From contig JAJZGN010000026.1 of NCBI GenBank assembly GCA_021798435.1, positions 1 through 14,502 of the forward strand: 14,502 nucleotides of DNA. The letters run 5' to 3'. The notes beneath the pieces are model-generated. The model did not search any database. It was given only the letters and a program-made list of their open reading frames with translations, and had not been told where the DNA came from. A program made the position numbers and the translations under genes. Position 1 is the first letter of the stretch, and the number at the start of each line of letters is the position of its first letter. This document shows positions 6,957 to 13,925 of the stretch, in pieces. The DNA is from a bacterium (GTDB taxonomy: Bacteria > Chloroflexota > Dormibacteria > Aeolococcales > Bog-877).

Positions 6957-8546
6957 CTAGAGCTCCACCAGCCGCGCCGACTCCACCCCGGGAATGGCCC
7001 TGAGGCGGGCGGCGACCTCGTCGGGCACCGGGTCGTCGAGGCTGAGGGCGGTGACCGCCCGCCCGCGCGGAGCGTCCCGGCCCACCCGCATCTCCCCGAT
7101 GTTCACGTTGGCCTCGCCCAGCAAGCGGCCCAGGTCGCCGATGAGCCCGGGACGGTCCAGGTGGCGCAGCACCAGGAGTCGCCCCTCCGGCACCAGGTCG
7201 ACTGGGAGCCCCTCCAGGCGGATGACCCGCGGCTCCCCCAGAACCACGGCCCCCTCGATCTCCCCCGCCCCGTCACCGTCCACGCGCAGGAGGAGAGAGG
7301 ACGTCCCGAGGTCCGGGGCGCGCCGCTCCCGCACCGCGATCCCGTGTCGGGCCGCGATCGCCTGCGCGTTGACCGGGGTCACCGGGTCGTGGCTGAAGTG
7401 GCGCAGGAGCCCTCCGAGGGCAGAGGCGGTGATGGCGGCCGGCTGGACGCGGGCGACCTCCCCGCGGTACTCCAACTCAACAGCCCGCACCTTCCCCCCG
7501 CCGAGCTGGGCCCAGAGGCTGCCTAGCCGCCAGGCGAGGTCCTGGTAGGGGACGACCACCGAGGCCTCCTCGGGGGACACGGGGGGCGAGTTCACCGCCC
7601 AGCGGGCCGAGCGGCCCTCCAGGACGTCGCGCACCTGAGCCGCCACCTCCGTGGCCACCGAGAGCTGAGCCTCGATGGTCGAGGCGCCCAGATGAGGGGT
7701 GACGAGGATGCGGGGGTCGTTGAGCAGAGGATGGCCGGGTGGCGGCGGCTCCTTGGTGAAGACGTCGAAGGCGGCGCCGGCCAGGTGGCCAGAGGCCACC
7801 GCCGCCGCCACCGCTCCCTCGTCCACGATCCCGCCCCGGCCCACGTTGAGCACCCTCGCTCCCCGGGGCAGCAGGGCGAGCTCTCTGGCGCCGATCAGCC
7901 CCCTCGTGGCGTCGGTGAGAGGGGTGTGCACGGTGAGGAAGTCGGTCCGGCCCAGCCCCTCCTCCAGCGCCACCAGCTCGACCCCGAGCTGCTGGGCCCG
8001 CTCCGGCGCCACCAGGGGATCGAAGGCCAGGACCTGCATCTGCAGCCCCATCACCATTTTGGCCAGCTCCGCGCCGATCTTCCCCAGCCCCACCACCAGA
8101 AGGGTCTTGCCGCGCAGCTCGGTGCCGACCAGCCGGGATCGCTCCCAGCGGCCCTGGCGCAGGGAGGAGTCGCCCTGGGGGATGTTGCGGGCCAGGGCCA
8201 GCATGAGAGCCAGGGTGTGCTCCGCGGCGGCCACGGTGTTGCCGGTGGGGGCGTTGACCACCAGGATGCCCCGGCGGGTGGCGGCCTCCACGTCGATGTT
8301 GTCCACCCCCACCCCGGCGCGGCCGATGACCCGCAGCTGGCTGCCGGCCTCGATCACCGCCGCGGTCACGCGCGTCTCGCTGCGGACCAGAAGCGCCGCA
8401 TATGCGGGGACCAGCTCGGCCAGCTCCGCTTCCGAGAGCTTGAGGCGGACATCGACCTCGGCGGTGCCCTCCAGGAGGTCCAGGCCGGCGGGAGCTATGG
8501 GGTCGGCCACCAGGACCCGCGGCGGCCGGTCTACCTGGGCAGGCAA
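6957..8546 (-). CDS. serA: D-3-phosphoglycerate dehydrogenase, long ASB/ACT form
   Basis: This enzyme oxidises 3-phosphoglycerate to phosphohydroxypyruvate with NAD, the first step of serine synthesis. The 529 residues match the long form found in actinobacteria and others. They comprise a split substrate domain (about 8-98 and 285-315), a nucleotide-binding domain with GLGKIG (153-158), Arg237 in NVGRGG, Glu266 in FTKEPP and His285 in TPHLGAST as the catalytic set, then an allosteric substrate-binding domain (about 315-450) and a C-terminal ACT domain (about 455-529, VLRHLDRPGLIGDLGRLLGE). The ACT domain predicts serine feedback. The start is TTG at 8546; GGGGAA about 9 bases upstream is a weak ribosome site, and no better start is visible upstream in frame. 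The DUF1015 gene follows 7 bp downstream. Confidence 0.96.
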   Translation of the reverse strand: MPAQVDRPPRVLVADPIAPAGLDLLEGTAEVDVRLKLSEAELAELVPAYAALLVRSETRVTAAVIEAGSQLRVIGRAGVGVDNIDVEAATRRGILVVNAPTGNTVAAAEHTLALMLALARNIPQGDSSLRQGRWERSRLVGTELRGKTLLVVGLGKIGAELAKMVMGLQMQVLAFDPLVAPERAQQLGVELVALEEGLGRTDFLTVHTPLTDATRGLIGARELALLPRGARVLNVGRGGIVDEGAVAAAVASGHLAGAAFDVFTKEPPPPGHPLLNDPRILVTPHLGASTIEAQLSVATEVAAQVRDVLEGRSARWAVNSPPVSPEEASVVVPYQDLAWRLGSLWAQLGGGKVRAVELEYRGEVARVQPAAITASALGGLLRHFSHDPVTPVNAQAIAARHGIAVRERRAPDLGTSSLLLRVDGDGAGEIEGAVVLGEPRVIRLEGLPVDLVPEGRLLVLRHLDRPGLIGDLGRLLGEANVNIGEMRVGRDAPRGRAVTALSLDDPVPDEVAARLRAIPGVESARLVEL

Positions 8547-8631
8547 GCGATCATTCCCCGAGGTGCCGAGCGCCTGGGCTCCGCCTCCGGCGGGCGGCGG
8601 CGTCGGCGTCCCCCCACGTCCCTCGCCACCT

Positions 8632-9447
8632 TCACCGGGTAGGCGTGCTGGGGCCCTGCGGTTGGTCGAAGAGCCGGATCCCCCCCAGGATCCCCGCCTG
8701 GTTGTCGACCAGGGTCACGTCGCCGCCGAGGTGAGCCTTGACGTGGGCCGAGTTGCCCCCGCCGATGTACAGGTGGTCGAAGAAGAGCAGCTGGCGGACG
8801 GTCTCCACCATCTTGGCAACCCGCTTGTTCCAGCACCGCTTGCCCAGCTTGCGCAGCGCCTCGTCGCCCACGTACTCGTTGTAGGTGAGCCCCCGGCGCA
8901 GCGGGTGGTGGGCCAGCTCCAGGTGTGGCCCCAGCACCCCGTCCTGGAAGACGGCGCTGCCCAGGCCGGTCCCCAGGGTGAGCACCACCTCCAGCCCCTT
9001 GCCGGCGACCACCGCCAGCCCCTGGACGTCCGCGTCGTTGCCCACCCGGGTCTCGTGGCCGAGGGCCCTGGCGGTCTCCGCGGCCAGGTCGAAGCCCACC
9101 CAGCTGCGCTCCAGCTCAGGGTCCACCGGGCTGTCGTCACCCTTGGGGCGCACGAAGTGGGGGGCGCTGAGCACCCTTCCATTCCGGACGACCCCGGGGA
9201 AACCGACCGCCACCCGGTCGACCGCCGGAAGTTGAGATGCGATCTGCCGGAAGATGTCGAGGAGCTTCTCCGGCGTGAGGGGATAGGGCGTGGGGACGCG
9301 GACCCGATCCGCGAGCACCTTGCCCCGCCGGTCCAGCGCGTCCCCCTTGATCCCGGTCCCGCCGACGTCCAGCGCCAGGGTGACGGGCTTGCCCGGGGTC
9401 GCGGTCGCCTTGGTCCTCGCCCCGGTCCCTGTGGTCGGGCCGGCCAT
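8632..9447 (-). CDS. ppgK: ROK-family kinase, probably polyphosphate glucokinase
   Basis: The 271-residue protein is an ASKHA/ROK sugar kinase. It shows the phosphate-1 loop DVGGTGIKG (27-35), VGFPGVV (81-87), the NDAD catalytic Asp (D138), and the phosphate-2 loop TLGTGLGSA (157-165). LELAHHP (176-182) and LYIGGGNS close the fold. It resembles the actinobacterial polyphosphate/ATP glucokinases, which share TPxPxTP near residue 53-58 and T(F/L)GTGxGSA and lack the CxCGxxGC zinc motif of typical ROK proteins, as this one does. The expected reaction is glucose to glucose-6-phosphate. Residues 1-20 are an extra flexible tail. The ATG at 9447 has GAGG about 8-9 bases upstream and lies 11 bp after the rpsR stop, so the gene is in the ribosomal operon. 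An ATP-only ROK glucokinase is the alternative. Confidence 0.85.
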   Translation of the reverse strand: MAGPTTGTGARTKATATPGKPVTLALDVGGTGIKGDALDRRGKVLADRVRVPTPYPLTPEKLLDIFRQIASQLPAVDRVAVGFPGVVRNGRVLSAPHFVRPKGDDSPVDPELERSWVGFDLAAETARALGHETRVGNDADVQGLAVVAGKGLEVVLTLGTGLGSAVFQDGVLGPHLELAHHPLRRGLTYNEYVGDEALRKLGKRCWNKRVAKMVETVRQLLFFDHLYIGGGNSAHVKAHLGGDVTLVDNQAGILGGIRLFDQPQGPSTPTR

Positions 9448-9458
9448 CCCTTCAGACC

Positions 9459-9692
9459 TCAGTGCTGGTCGCTGGAGAAGGGCAGAAGTGCCATGTGCCG
9501 GGCGCGCTTGAGCGCGACCGTGAGCCGACGCTGGTGCAGGGCACAGGTGCCGGTCACCCGGCGGGGGAGGATCTTGCCCCGCTCACTGATGTAGCGGCGG
9601 AGGCGGGCCACCTCCTTGTGGTCGACGTTGACGATCCGCTCCAGGCAGAAGTTGCATACCTTCCGGGGGCGGCGGCGGGCGAAATCCGACAT
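9459..9692 (-). CDS. rpsR: Ribosomal protein bS18, zinc-binding type
   Basis: The 77-residue small-subunit protein is bS18, which pairs with bS6 on the 16S rRNA platform. The conserved core VCNFCLERIVNVDHKEVARL and GKILPRRVTGTCALHQRRL is complete. It carries C13, C16, C50 and H53, a likely Zn ligand set of the zinc-containing form. The basic N-terminus (RRRPRK) and C-terminal helix (LKRARHMALLPF) are typical. The ATG at 9692 has AGGAG 7 bases upstream. It lies 41 bp after ssb and 11 bp before the glucokinase gene. Confidence 0.97.
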   Translation of the reverse strand: MSDFARRRPRKVCNFCLERIVNVDHKEVARLRRYISERGKILPRRVTGTCALHQRRLTVALKRARHMALLPFSSDQH

Positions 9693-9699
9693 TCTGAGT

Positions 9700-9704
9700 C
9701 TCCT
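9700..9704 (-). promoter_or_regulatory. Shine-Dalgarno AGGAG of rpsR
   Basis: On the minus strand TAGGAG, 7 bases (ACTCAGA) and the ATG fix the rpsR start. It contrasts with the SD-less starts of promoter-proximal genes in the window. Confidence 0.8.
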
Positions 9705-9733
9705 ACGCTTGCCGGGGCGCGGCGGCCACCGGG

Positions 9734-10207
9734 CTAGAAGGGGATGTCATCGGGATCGATGTCCCCGTCCGAGATGTCGGCCGGTTCCGGCGCCGACGGG
9801 GCACTCCCGGCGGGGCCGGGGAACGGTGCGACCCGCGGGGACGCCTCCTGCCCGTCGGCGGGCCGGGAGTCCAGGAACTGGATGTCACTGGCGTTGACCT
9901 CGGTCCGGTAGCGCTTCTGGCCGTCCTGGCCTTCCCAGGACCTGGTCTGCAGACGCCCCTCGAGGTACACCAGGCTGCCCTTGTGGAGGTACTGGCCGGC
10001 CAGCTCCGCCAGCTTGCGCTGCCCCATGTTCCAGACCACCACGTCGTGGTAGTCGGTGAACTCCCGGCGCTCCCCCTCCTGGGAGGTGCCGTACCGGTTG
10101 GTGGCAATTCGCAGCTGGGTCACGGGAAGTCCGCTCGGGAGGTAGCGCATCTCCGGATCGGCGGTGCAGCGGCCGATCAGCATCACCCGGTTGAGAGAAC
10201 CCGCCAT
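9734..10207 (-). CDS. ssb: Single-stranded DNA-binding protein
   Basis: The 157-residue protein binds single-stranded DNA in replication, recombination and repair. Residues 1 to about 110 form the OB fold (LNRVMLIGRCTADPEMRYLPSG; VVVWNMGQRKLAELAGQYLHKGSLVYLEGRLQTRSW). A Pro/Ala-rich linker (about 115-142) follows, and the acidic tip ends in DDIPF, the peptide that recruits partner proteins. Length and layout match an ordinary bacterial SSB. The ATG at 10207 has GGAGGAG 5 bases upstream, within the rpsF stop region. Only 2 bp separate the rpsF stop from the ssb start, and the conserved rpsF-ssb-rpsR order holds. Confidence 0.97.
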   Translation of the reverse strand: MAGSLNRVMLIGRCTADPEMRYLPSGLPVTQLRIATNRYGTSQEGERREFTDYHDVVVWNMGQRKLAELAGQYLHKGSLVYLEGRLQTRSWEGQDGQKRYRTEVNASDIQFLDSRPADGQEASPRVAPFPGPAGSAPSAPEPADISDGDIDPDDIPF

Positions 10208-10209
10208 CG

Positions 10210-10707
10210 CTACTCCTCCCCCTCGTCCGGCTGGGCCGCTTCGTCCTGCTCCACGGCCGGGTCGGCCTCCACCGTCTCGTCCGGCTCAACGGGGCCCTCT
10301 GCCTCCGGCCCCTCGACGCCTTCGTCCGCCACCTGGTCGTCCCCGGGGACGCCGGCCTCCGCCCGGCGGGAGCGCACCCGGGGCCGGCCCCGGCGGTCCT
10401 CGTCCTCGGGCAGGTAGTAGACCTGGCTCAGGGTGATGAGGCTCCGAATGACCCTCTCATCCAGGCGGAGCTGTCGCTCCAACTCGCGGAGGCTCTCTCC
10501 GGGAAGGCTGATCTCCTTCAGGACGTAGTACCCGTCGGTGAAGCCGGTGATCTGGTAGGCCAGCCGGCGCCGTCCCCAGAGGGAGGACTTGGCGACTTCG
10601 CCACCGTCGGCCGCGACCACCTCGGCGATCTCGTCCATGGTGGTCCTGACCTGCTCGTCGTCCAGGTCGGGCCGGAGGATGTAGAAAAGTTCGTACTCGC
10701 GCAGCAA
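10210..10707 (-). CDS. rpsF: Ribosomal protein bS6 with a long acidic C-terminal tail
   Basis: Residues 1 to about 98 are the bS6 ferredoxin-like core (REYELFYILRPDLDDEQV; WGRRRLAYQITGFTDGYYVL; ELERQLRLDERVIRSLITL), the bS18 partner on the 30S platform. A basic patch (RRGRPRVRSRR, 105-115) follows, then a tail of about 50 residues rich in Glu, Asp, Pro and Ala, ending DEGEE. bS6 is usually around 95-135 residues, so 165 is long. The start is TTG at 10707, supported by GGAGG 6 bases upstream. It heads the rpsF-ssb-rpsR unit. A TAAGAT box (10771-10776) and an inverted repeat (10750-10768) lie upstream. In E. coli the bS6 C-terminus is glutamylated after translation by RimK; here acid residues are encoded directly, an analogy only. 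Confidence 0.95.
   Translation of the reverse strand: MLREYELFYILRPDLDDEQVRTTMDEIAEVVAADGGEVAKSSLWGRRRLAYQITGFTDGYYVLKEISLPGESLRELERQLRLDERVIRSLITLSQVYYLPEDEDRRGRPRVRSRRAEAGVPGDDQVADEGVEGPEAEGPVEPDETVEADPAVEQDEAAQPDEGEE
10213..10219 (-). promoter_or_regulatory. Shine-Dalgarno GGAGGAG of ssb
   Basis: On the minus strand GGAGGAG, TAGCG and the ssb ATG follow in order. The TAG in the spacer is the stop codon of rpsF, so the ssb ribosome site lies within the last rpsF codons, which suggests translational coupling. Confidence 0.8.
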
Positions 10708-10713
10708 GGGGCG

Positions 10714-10718
10714 CCTCC
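10714..10718 (-). promoter_or_regulatory. Shine-Dalgarno GGAGG deciding the TTG start of rpsF
   Basis: On the minus strand GGAGG, 6 bases (CGCCCC) and TTG precede the conserved LREYE sequence. The perfect spacing supports TTG as the true start. Confidence 0.8.
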
Positions 10719-10749
10719 CAGATCCTATGGAGATGCAGCCGGCTGGGGA

Positions 10750-10768
10750 CCGGGTGCAGGTGACCCGG
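10750..10768. other. Inverted repeat CCGGGT-N7-ACCCGG upstream of rpsF
   Basis: Perfect 6-bp arms (10750-10755 and 10763-10768) flank a 7-base centre. It lies 3 bp downstream of the possible -10 box, about where transcription would start. It could be a DNA operator or part of a 5' leader structure. A 10-base palindrome CAGCCGGCTG (10736-10745) lies closer to the gene. An S6:S18-type autoregulatory leader is possible here, but I cannot match its conserved structure. Confidence 0.35.
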
Positions 10769-10770
10769 CG

Positions 10771-10776
10771 ATCTTA
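10771..10776 (-). promoter_or_regulatory. Candidate -10 box (TAAGAT) of the rpsF-ssb-rpsR operon
   Basis: TAAGAT on the minus strand matches TANNNT in an otherwise very GC-rich gap (10708-10857) and would give a leader of about 55-60 bases with the GGAGG site near its end. No convincing -35 was found at 16-18 bases. Confidence 0.4.
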
Positions 10777-10857
10777 GCAGAGCTCGGCTGGGGGGCCGGT
10801 CCCGGCCCCTGCCTCAGCGCGCGCGGGGCCGCCGGGCCGGAGGGCGCAACCTTGGGA

Positions 10858-11676
10858 TCAGAGGTCCGCGCCCAGCTGACCCGCGAGACGGTTCCCGTAC
10901 CACCTGGTGAAGAGGGCCACGCCACCTGCCAGGACCGCCGCCAGCAGCAGGGTCACGAGGGGATGGGAGGCACCGCTGCCGAGCGGAAGCAGGGCGCCGA
11001 TGAGACAGCCCAGGGCCATCCCCAGAGAGAGGGAGCCCAGGGAGATGAGGGGAAGCCAGACCGCCACCTTCATGGCCCTCGAGACCGGGGGCTCCTTCAT
11101 GACTGCCAGCCGGTCGCGGCGGATCACGGTGAGGCTCTGCACGTAGTTCAGCCCCGGGGTGACCGTGATCCCCACCACGGTGGCCCCGGACTTCACCCGC
11201 TCGAAGAACTCGGGTCTGACCCGGAACTGCTCGACATTGCGGCCGACGTTGATGGCCAGGGTCGCCAGCGTGGGGGTGGGCGAGATCCGGCTGGCGCCCA
11301 CCAGCTGACCCTGGATGCTCCTGGACTGAGCCTTGCGGTCTCCCCTTGCCGTGAGCCAGGCCGGCGCCGTGACCGACATGGTGACGCCGGAGATGAGGAG
11401 CGCCACCACCACCACCACCACGCCCAGGAACAGGTCCTTCTGCCCCAGCTCCACGAGGAGACCCAGCACCGCCAGGGCGATCAGAACCGCGCTGAGCAGG
11501 AGCGAGAGCAGGGCGACCCGGGTCACGAGGGAGGGGGCGAATCCCTCCAGCATCCCGCCCCGCTGCATCACCTCGCTGCGCTTGGGCACCTGGGCCCGCT
11601 CACGCACCATGGTGCGCTGCTGGGTCTCCAGCCGGGCCTGGCGGCGGCGCAGCTCGCGGCTGCCGGGGTTGCGCAT
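10858..11676 (-). CDS. Four-helix membrane protein of unknown function
   Basis: I do not recognise the family. From ATG at 11676 the protein has 272 residues. Residues 1-50 are basic and helical (ELRRRQARLETQQRTMV). TM1 spans about 52-77 and TM2 about 82-104. A soluble middle section spans about 105-200 (INVGRNVEQFRVRPEFFERV; GITVTPGLNYVQSLTVI). TM3 spans about 203-232 and TM4 about 238-257, before a short basic end. TM2 contains six consecutive GTG codons (Val6). The topology suggests the middle domain and both ends lie in the cytoplasm. The frame stays open upstream to 11793, but the added Arg/Pro/Gly-rich residues look non-coding, so the ATG is preferred; it has no Shine-Dalgarno. It lies upstream of rpsF on the same strand, with its stop at 10858, about 80 bp before the rpsF promoter candidate. 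Confidence 0.75.
   Translation of the reverse strand: MRNPGSRELRRRQARLETQQRTMVRERAQVPKRSEVMQRGGMLEGFAPSLVTRVALLSLLLSAVLIALAVLGLLVELGQKDLFLGVVVVVVALLISGVTMSVTAPAWLTARGDRKAQSRSIQGQLVGASRISPTPTLATLAINVGRNVEQFRVRPEFFERVKSGATVVGITVTPGLNYVQSLTVIRRDRLAVMKEPPVSRAMKVAVWLPLISLGSLSLGMALGCLIGALLPLGSGASHPLVTLLLAAVLAGGVALFTRWYGNRLAGQLGADL
11404..11421 (-). repeat. (GTG)6 trinucleotide repeat encoding six valines
   Basis: Six tandem CAC units on the plus strand read GTG x6 on the coding strand, in the second membrane helix of the unknown membrane protein. Unit gain or loss would keep the frame and only change helix length. Confidence 0.75.
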
Positions 11677-11866
11677 GGGAGGTAAAGGATCGCACCTCGA
11701 CGGGGGCCGGTGTGCGCGTTCCGCCCTCAGCCCTCGGATCGGTCTCCCCGGGGAACGGGCTGCCGGGGGAGCCCGGCCGGGAAACGGCCCCACCCCGAGA
11801 TGCGGACGCCCAAAATGCTCGCCGCGCGCCCGGCGCCCGGGCGGAGCCCCGACCGGGCCGGGTGGA

Positions 11867-11872
11867 TAGACT
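11867..11872 (+). promoter_or_regulatory. Leaderless-type -10 box (TAGACT) of the acetyltransferase gene
   Basis: TAGACT, 6 bases (GCCGGG) and the GTG start at 11879 follow in order, identical in box and spacing to the one at 4617. The 202-bp divergent gap 11677-11878 contains no other clear signal. I found no equivalent box for the minus-strand gene starting at 11676. Confidence 0.55.
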
Positions 11873-11878
11873 GCCGGG

Positions 11879-12706
11879 GTGCTCGACCCGGGCCAGCTGC
11901 TGGCAGCCTATGACCTGCAGGTCCGGCCCACGGAACATGAGGGGCTGCCGGAGGGAGTGCGGGCCGAGGCGGACGGTCCGATCGTGCGGGTCGTGGGACG
12001 CAAGGAGGGATTCATCAGCGCGCCCCGAGACCTGGGCCTGAACGGCCCGGAGCTGGACGCCCTGATCCGAAGGCAGCGCGACTTCTTCGCCGCCCGGGGG
12101 GAGGCGGTGGAGTGGAAGCTGCGGAGCCACCACCTGCCCACTGACCTCCCGGGCCGGCTCGCCGCGGCCGGGTTCCACGCCCAGGAGGAGGAGACGGTGC
12201 TCGTCGGGCTGGCCGAGGAGATGGCGGCGGCTGGGGCGCCGACCCCGGAGGAGGTTGAGCTGCGCGAGGTGGAGGGGGAGACTGACCTCCGGCGCATCGC
12301 GGCGCTGGAGGCCGCGGTGTGGGGCGAGGACCGCAGCTGGCTCTCAGACGACCTGCTGGCGCGCAAGCGAGCTGACCCCGCCAGGCTGCGGATCCTCTGG
12401 GCGACCGCGGAGGGTGAGGTGGTCTCCGCCGCCTGGCTGGAGTTCAACCCGGGAACCGAGTTCGCCGGACTTTGGGGCGGTTCGACGCTGGCGGGATGGC
12501 GGCGCCGCGGCATCTACCGGGCCCTGGTGGCGTTGCGGGCGCAGCTGGCGGTGGCCGCCGGGTACACCTACCTGCAGGTCGACGCCTCGTTCCAGAGCCG
12601 CCCAATCTTGGAGCGGTTGGGAATGGTCGCGGTGACCAGCACCACCCCGCACCTGTGGACCCCAGGCGATGGCCTCCCGACGGTCGGTCCTGGAAGCCCC
12701 GCTTAG
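11879..12706 (+). CDS. GNAT-family N-acetyltransferase
   Basis: The 275-residue protein probably transfers an acyl group from acyl-CoA to an unknown amine. The C-terminal half (about 125-265) is a GNAT fold. It has the acid-rich LREVEGETDLRRIAALEAAVWG start, ILWATAEGEVVSAAWLEFNPG (beta strands), and motif A with GLWGGSTLAGWRRRGIYRALV (about 197-216), the acetyl-CoA pyrophosphate loop (RRRGIY). TYLQVDASFQSRPILERLGM is motif B. The first 120 residues (ISAPRDLGL; EWKLRSHHLPTDL) are a second, degenerate-looking domain, as in tandem-GNAT proteins. The start is GTG at 11879, fixed by the TAGACT box 6 bases before it. The substrate cannot be told. The stop TAG at 12704-12706 lies inside a perfect inverted repeat. 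Confidence 0.9.
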   Translation: MLDPGQLLAAYDLQVRPTEHEGLPEGVRAEADGPIVRVVGRKEGFISAPRDLGLNGPELDALIRRQRDFFAARGEAVEWKLRSHHLPTDLPGRLAAAGFHAQEEETVLVGLAEEMAAAGAPTPEEVELREVEGETDLRRIAALEAAVWGEDRSWLSDDLLARKRADPARLRILWATAEGEVVSAAWLEFNPGTEFAGLWGGSTLAGWRRRGIYRALVALRAQLAVAAGYTYLQVDASFQSRPILERLGMVAVTSTTPHLWTPGDGLPTVGPGSPA

Positions 12707-12711
12707 CGGGG
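12697..12711. other. Palindrome CCCCGCT-T-AGCGGGG over the acetyltransferase stop codon
   Basis: Seven-base arms flank a single T, and the TAG stop starts at that T. In RNA it could fold as a short GC-rich hairpin and might end transcription, but no T-tract follows. The remaining gap to 12865 shows only the promoter-like box and mini-ORF described separately. Confidence 0.3.
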
Positions 12712-12808
12712 TCGACCGATCGCCCGCGCCGCGCCGGCGGCCGCGGCCCACGACGGCTCGCCGGCCCTACCGGGCTCCCCCACAACGCCCGGTCGACGGA
12801 CACGGTGT

Positions 12809-12814
12809 TAGGCT
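12809..12814 (+). promoter_or_regulatory. Possible -10 box (TAGGCT) upstream of the VC0807-like gene
   Basis: TAGGCT matches TANNNT. Eight bases later a GTG (12823) opens a 13-codon frame; the main gene's ATG is at 12866. No clear -35 was found. If used, the transcription start would fall near 12821-12823. Confidence 0.35.
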
Positions 12815-12822
12815 TTGCCCGG

Positions 12823-12864
12823 GTGGGCAAGAGCCGGAAGCAGCCCACCATGTACGGGACCTGA
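12823..12864 (+). CDS. Possible leader mini-ORF (13 codons) before the VC0807-like gene
   Basis: GTG at 12823 reads (M)GKSRKQPTMYGT and stops at TGA 12862-12864. One base later the ATG of the membrane protein begins. The GTG lies 8 bases behind a TAGGCT box, so it could be translated from a leaderless transcript, with reinitiation at the next ATG. The peptide is basic and has no recognised motif. This is a layout-based proposal; chance is a real alternative. Confidence 0.25.
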   Translation: MGKSRKQPTMYGT

Positions 12865-12865
12865 G

Positions 12866-13750
12866 ATGAGCACGGTCTCCGCAGTGGGGGCCCCGGCTCA
12901 CACCGCGAAGAGGCCACCGGGACCGCATTATCGGATGGCCCCGGCAAAGTGCGACCTCGGTTCCGACCTGGGCCGGCTTCTGAAACGGGGTATCCGCCTC
13001 ATGCCGGGCCACCAGAGCGAGGAAGTAGACACCTCGGGCGAGCCCGCCCTTGTGCCGTCGGTGCATGACGAGATCGCTCGAAGGCGCCAGGAGCATCCCC
13101 CCAAGAAGGGAATGCTGTTCAACGTCGTCGTCACCGTGGTCGAAATTGGCGGTGCCATCGCGCTGTTCCACGTCGCCCAGCAGATGGGCGCCAGTGACGT
13201 GGTCAGCTACCTGGTGGGCAGCATCGGTCCGGTCCTGGGCGGGTTGGTGGTCTGGGCCAAAGCCCGCAAGTTCAGCGGGGCTTCGGCCGCGATCTTCGCC
13301 TTCACCGCGGTGTCCGCCATCATCGCGGTGGCGGGCAGCACGGCCCCCAAGATCCTGCTCTACAAGGACTGCGCGGCCACCGGCCTGATCGGCCTGATCT
13401 TCTTGGGATCGTGTGTCGTGGCCCGCAGACCGATCGTCTTCTTCATGGCCCAGCGCTACGGCAGTGACGGCACCCACGACGGGATGGAAGGCTTCGACAT
13501 GATGTGGGACGCATACCAAGACTTCCGGACCGGCATGTACGTCACCACCTACCTGTGGGCCGCCTTGTTCCTTGTCCAGGCGACGGGAACCGCAGAGATC
13601 ATCAGCCGGGCCAACTACTCTACCGCGTACGCCTTTGACCAGATCCTGCCCCTGGTCGCTGTCGGCTTGGGTATCGTCGGATCGATAGGAATCGGCCGCC
13701 ATTTCACCAATAGAGGTAGGGCGCGTGGCGCTGCGGCCACCACCTCGTAG
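12866..13750 (+). CDS. VC0807-like integral membrane protein
   Basis: From ATG at 12866 the protein has 294 residues. After a hydrophilic 80-residue N-terminus come six predicted helices: about 83-106 (LFNVVVTVVEIGGAIALFHV), 112-131, 137-158, 170-195, 224-246 and 255-278. The pair ASDVVSYLVGSIGPVLGGLVVW and the core FSGASAAIFAFTAVSAIIAVAGS followed by ARRPIVFFMAQRY are the pattern I associate with VC0807-family proteins, whose role is unknown. A soluble acidic loop (about 198-222, DGTHDGMEGFDMMWDAYQDF) lies between helices 4 and 5. ATG at 13001 (MPGHQSEE) is an alternative start. Codon third positions are less GC-biased than in neighbours, a possible sign of transfer. Confidence 0.8.
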   Translation: MSTVSAVGAPAHTAKRPPGPHYRMAPAKCDLGSDLGRLLKRGIRLMPGHQSEEVDTSGEPALVPSVHDEIARRRQEHPPKKGMLFNVVVTVVEIGGAIALFHVAQQMGASDVVSYLVGSIGPVLGGLVVWAKARKFSGASAAIFAFTAVSAIIAVAGSTAPKILLYKDCAATGLIGLIFLGSCVVARRPIVFFMAQRYGSDGTHDGMEGFDMMWDAYQDFRTGMYVTTYLWAALFLVQATGTAEIISRANYSTAYAFDQILPLVAVGLGIVGSIGIGRHFTNRGRARGAAATTS

Positions 13751-13925
13751 CGACCGCGCCCGATCCCCTCAGGGCAGGTGCTCTCGGAGGGCAATTCCTC
13801 CCTGGGCGGTCGAGATGGAGACCCGAAGGTCGACACGGCACAGTCTCTTACGCCATCCGAGAGGAACAGGATCGGAACGAAAGGTCGTGGCCGCCGGATG
13901 GATCCCTACTGCGGGCCGTTTGGAT

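Noticed and set aside
7699..9594. Plus-strand 631-codon frame over serA and the glucokinase gene
   Set aside because: It spans two well-identified minus-strand genes and their gap, with no recognisable domain.
11677..11793. Upstream extension of the 4-TM protein to 11793
   Set aside because: The added residues are Arg/Pro/Gly-rich with no ribosome site, and the ATG at 11676 begins the plausible protein.
12815..12865. TTG start at 12815 for the VC0807-like protein
   Set aside because: It abuts the possible -10 box directly and adds 17 residues without conserved character. The ATG at 12866 is more likely.
12767..13702. Minus-strand 311-codon frame over the VC0807-like gene
   Set aside because: His/Asp/Gln-rich antisense reading. 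The plus strand has six clean hydrophobic helices.
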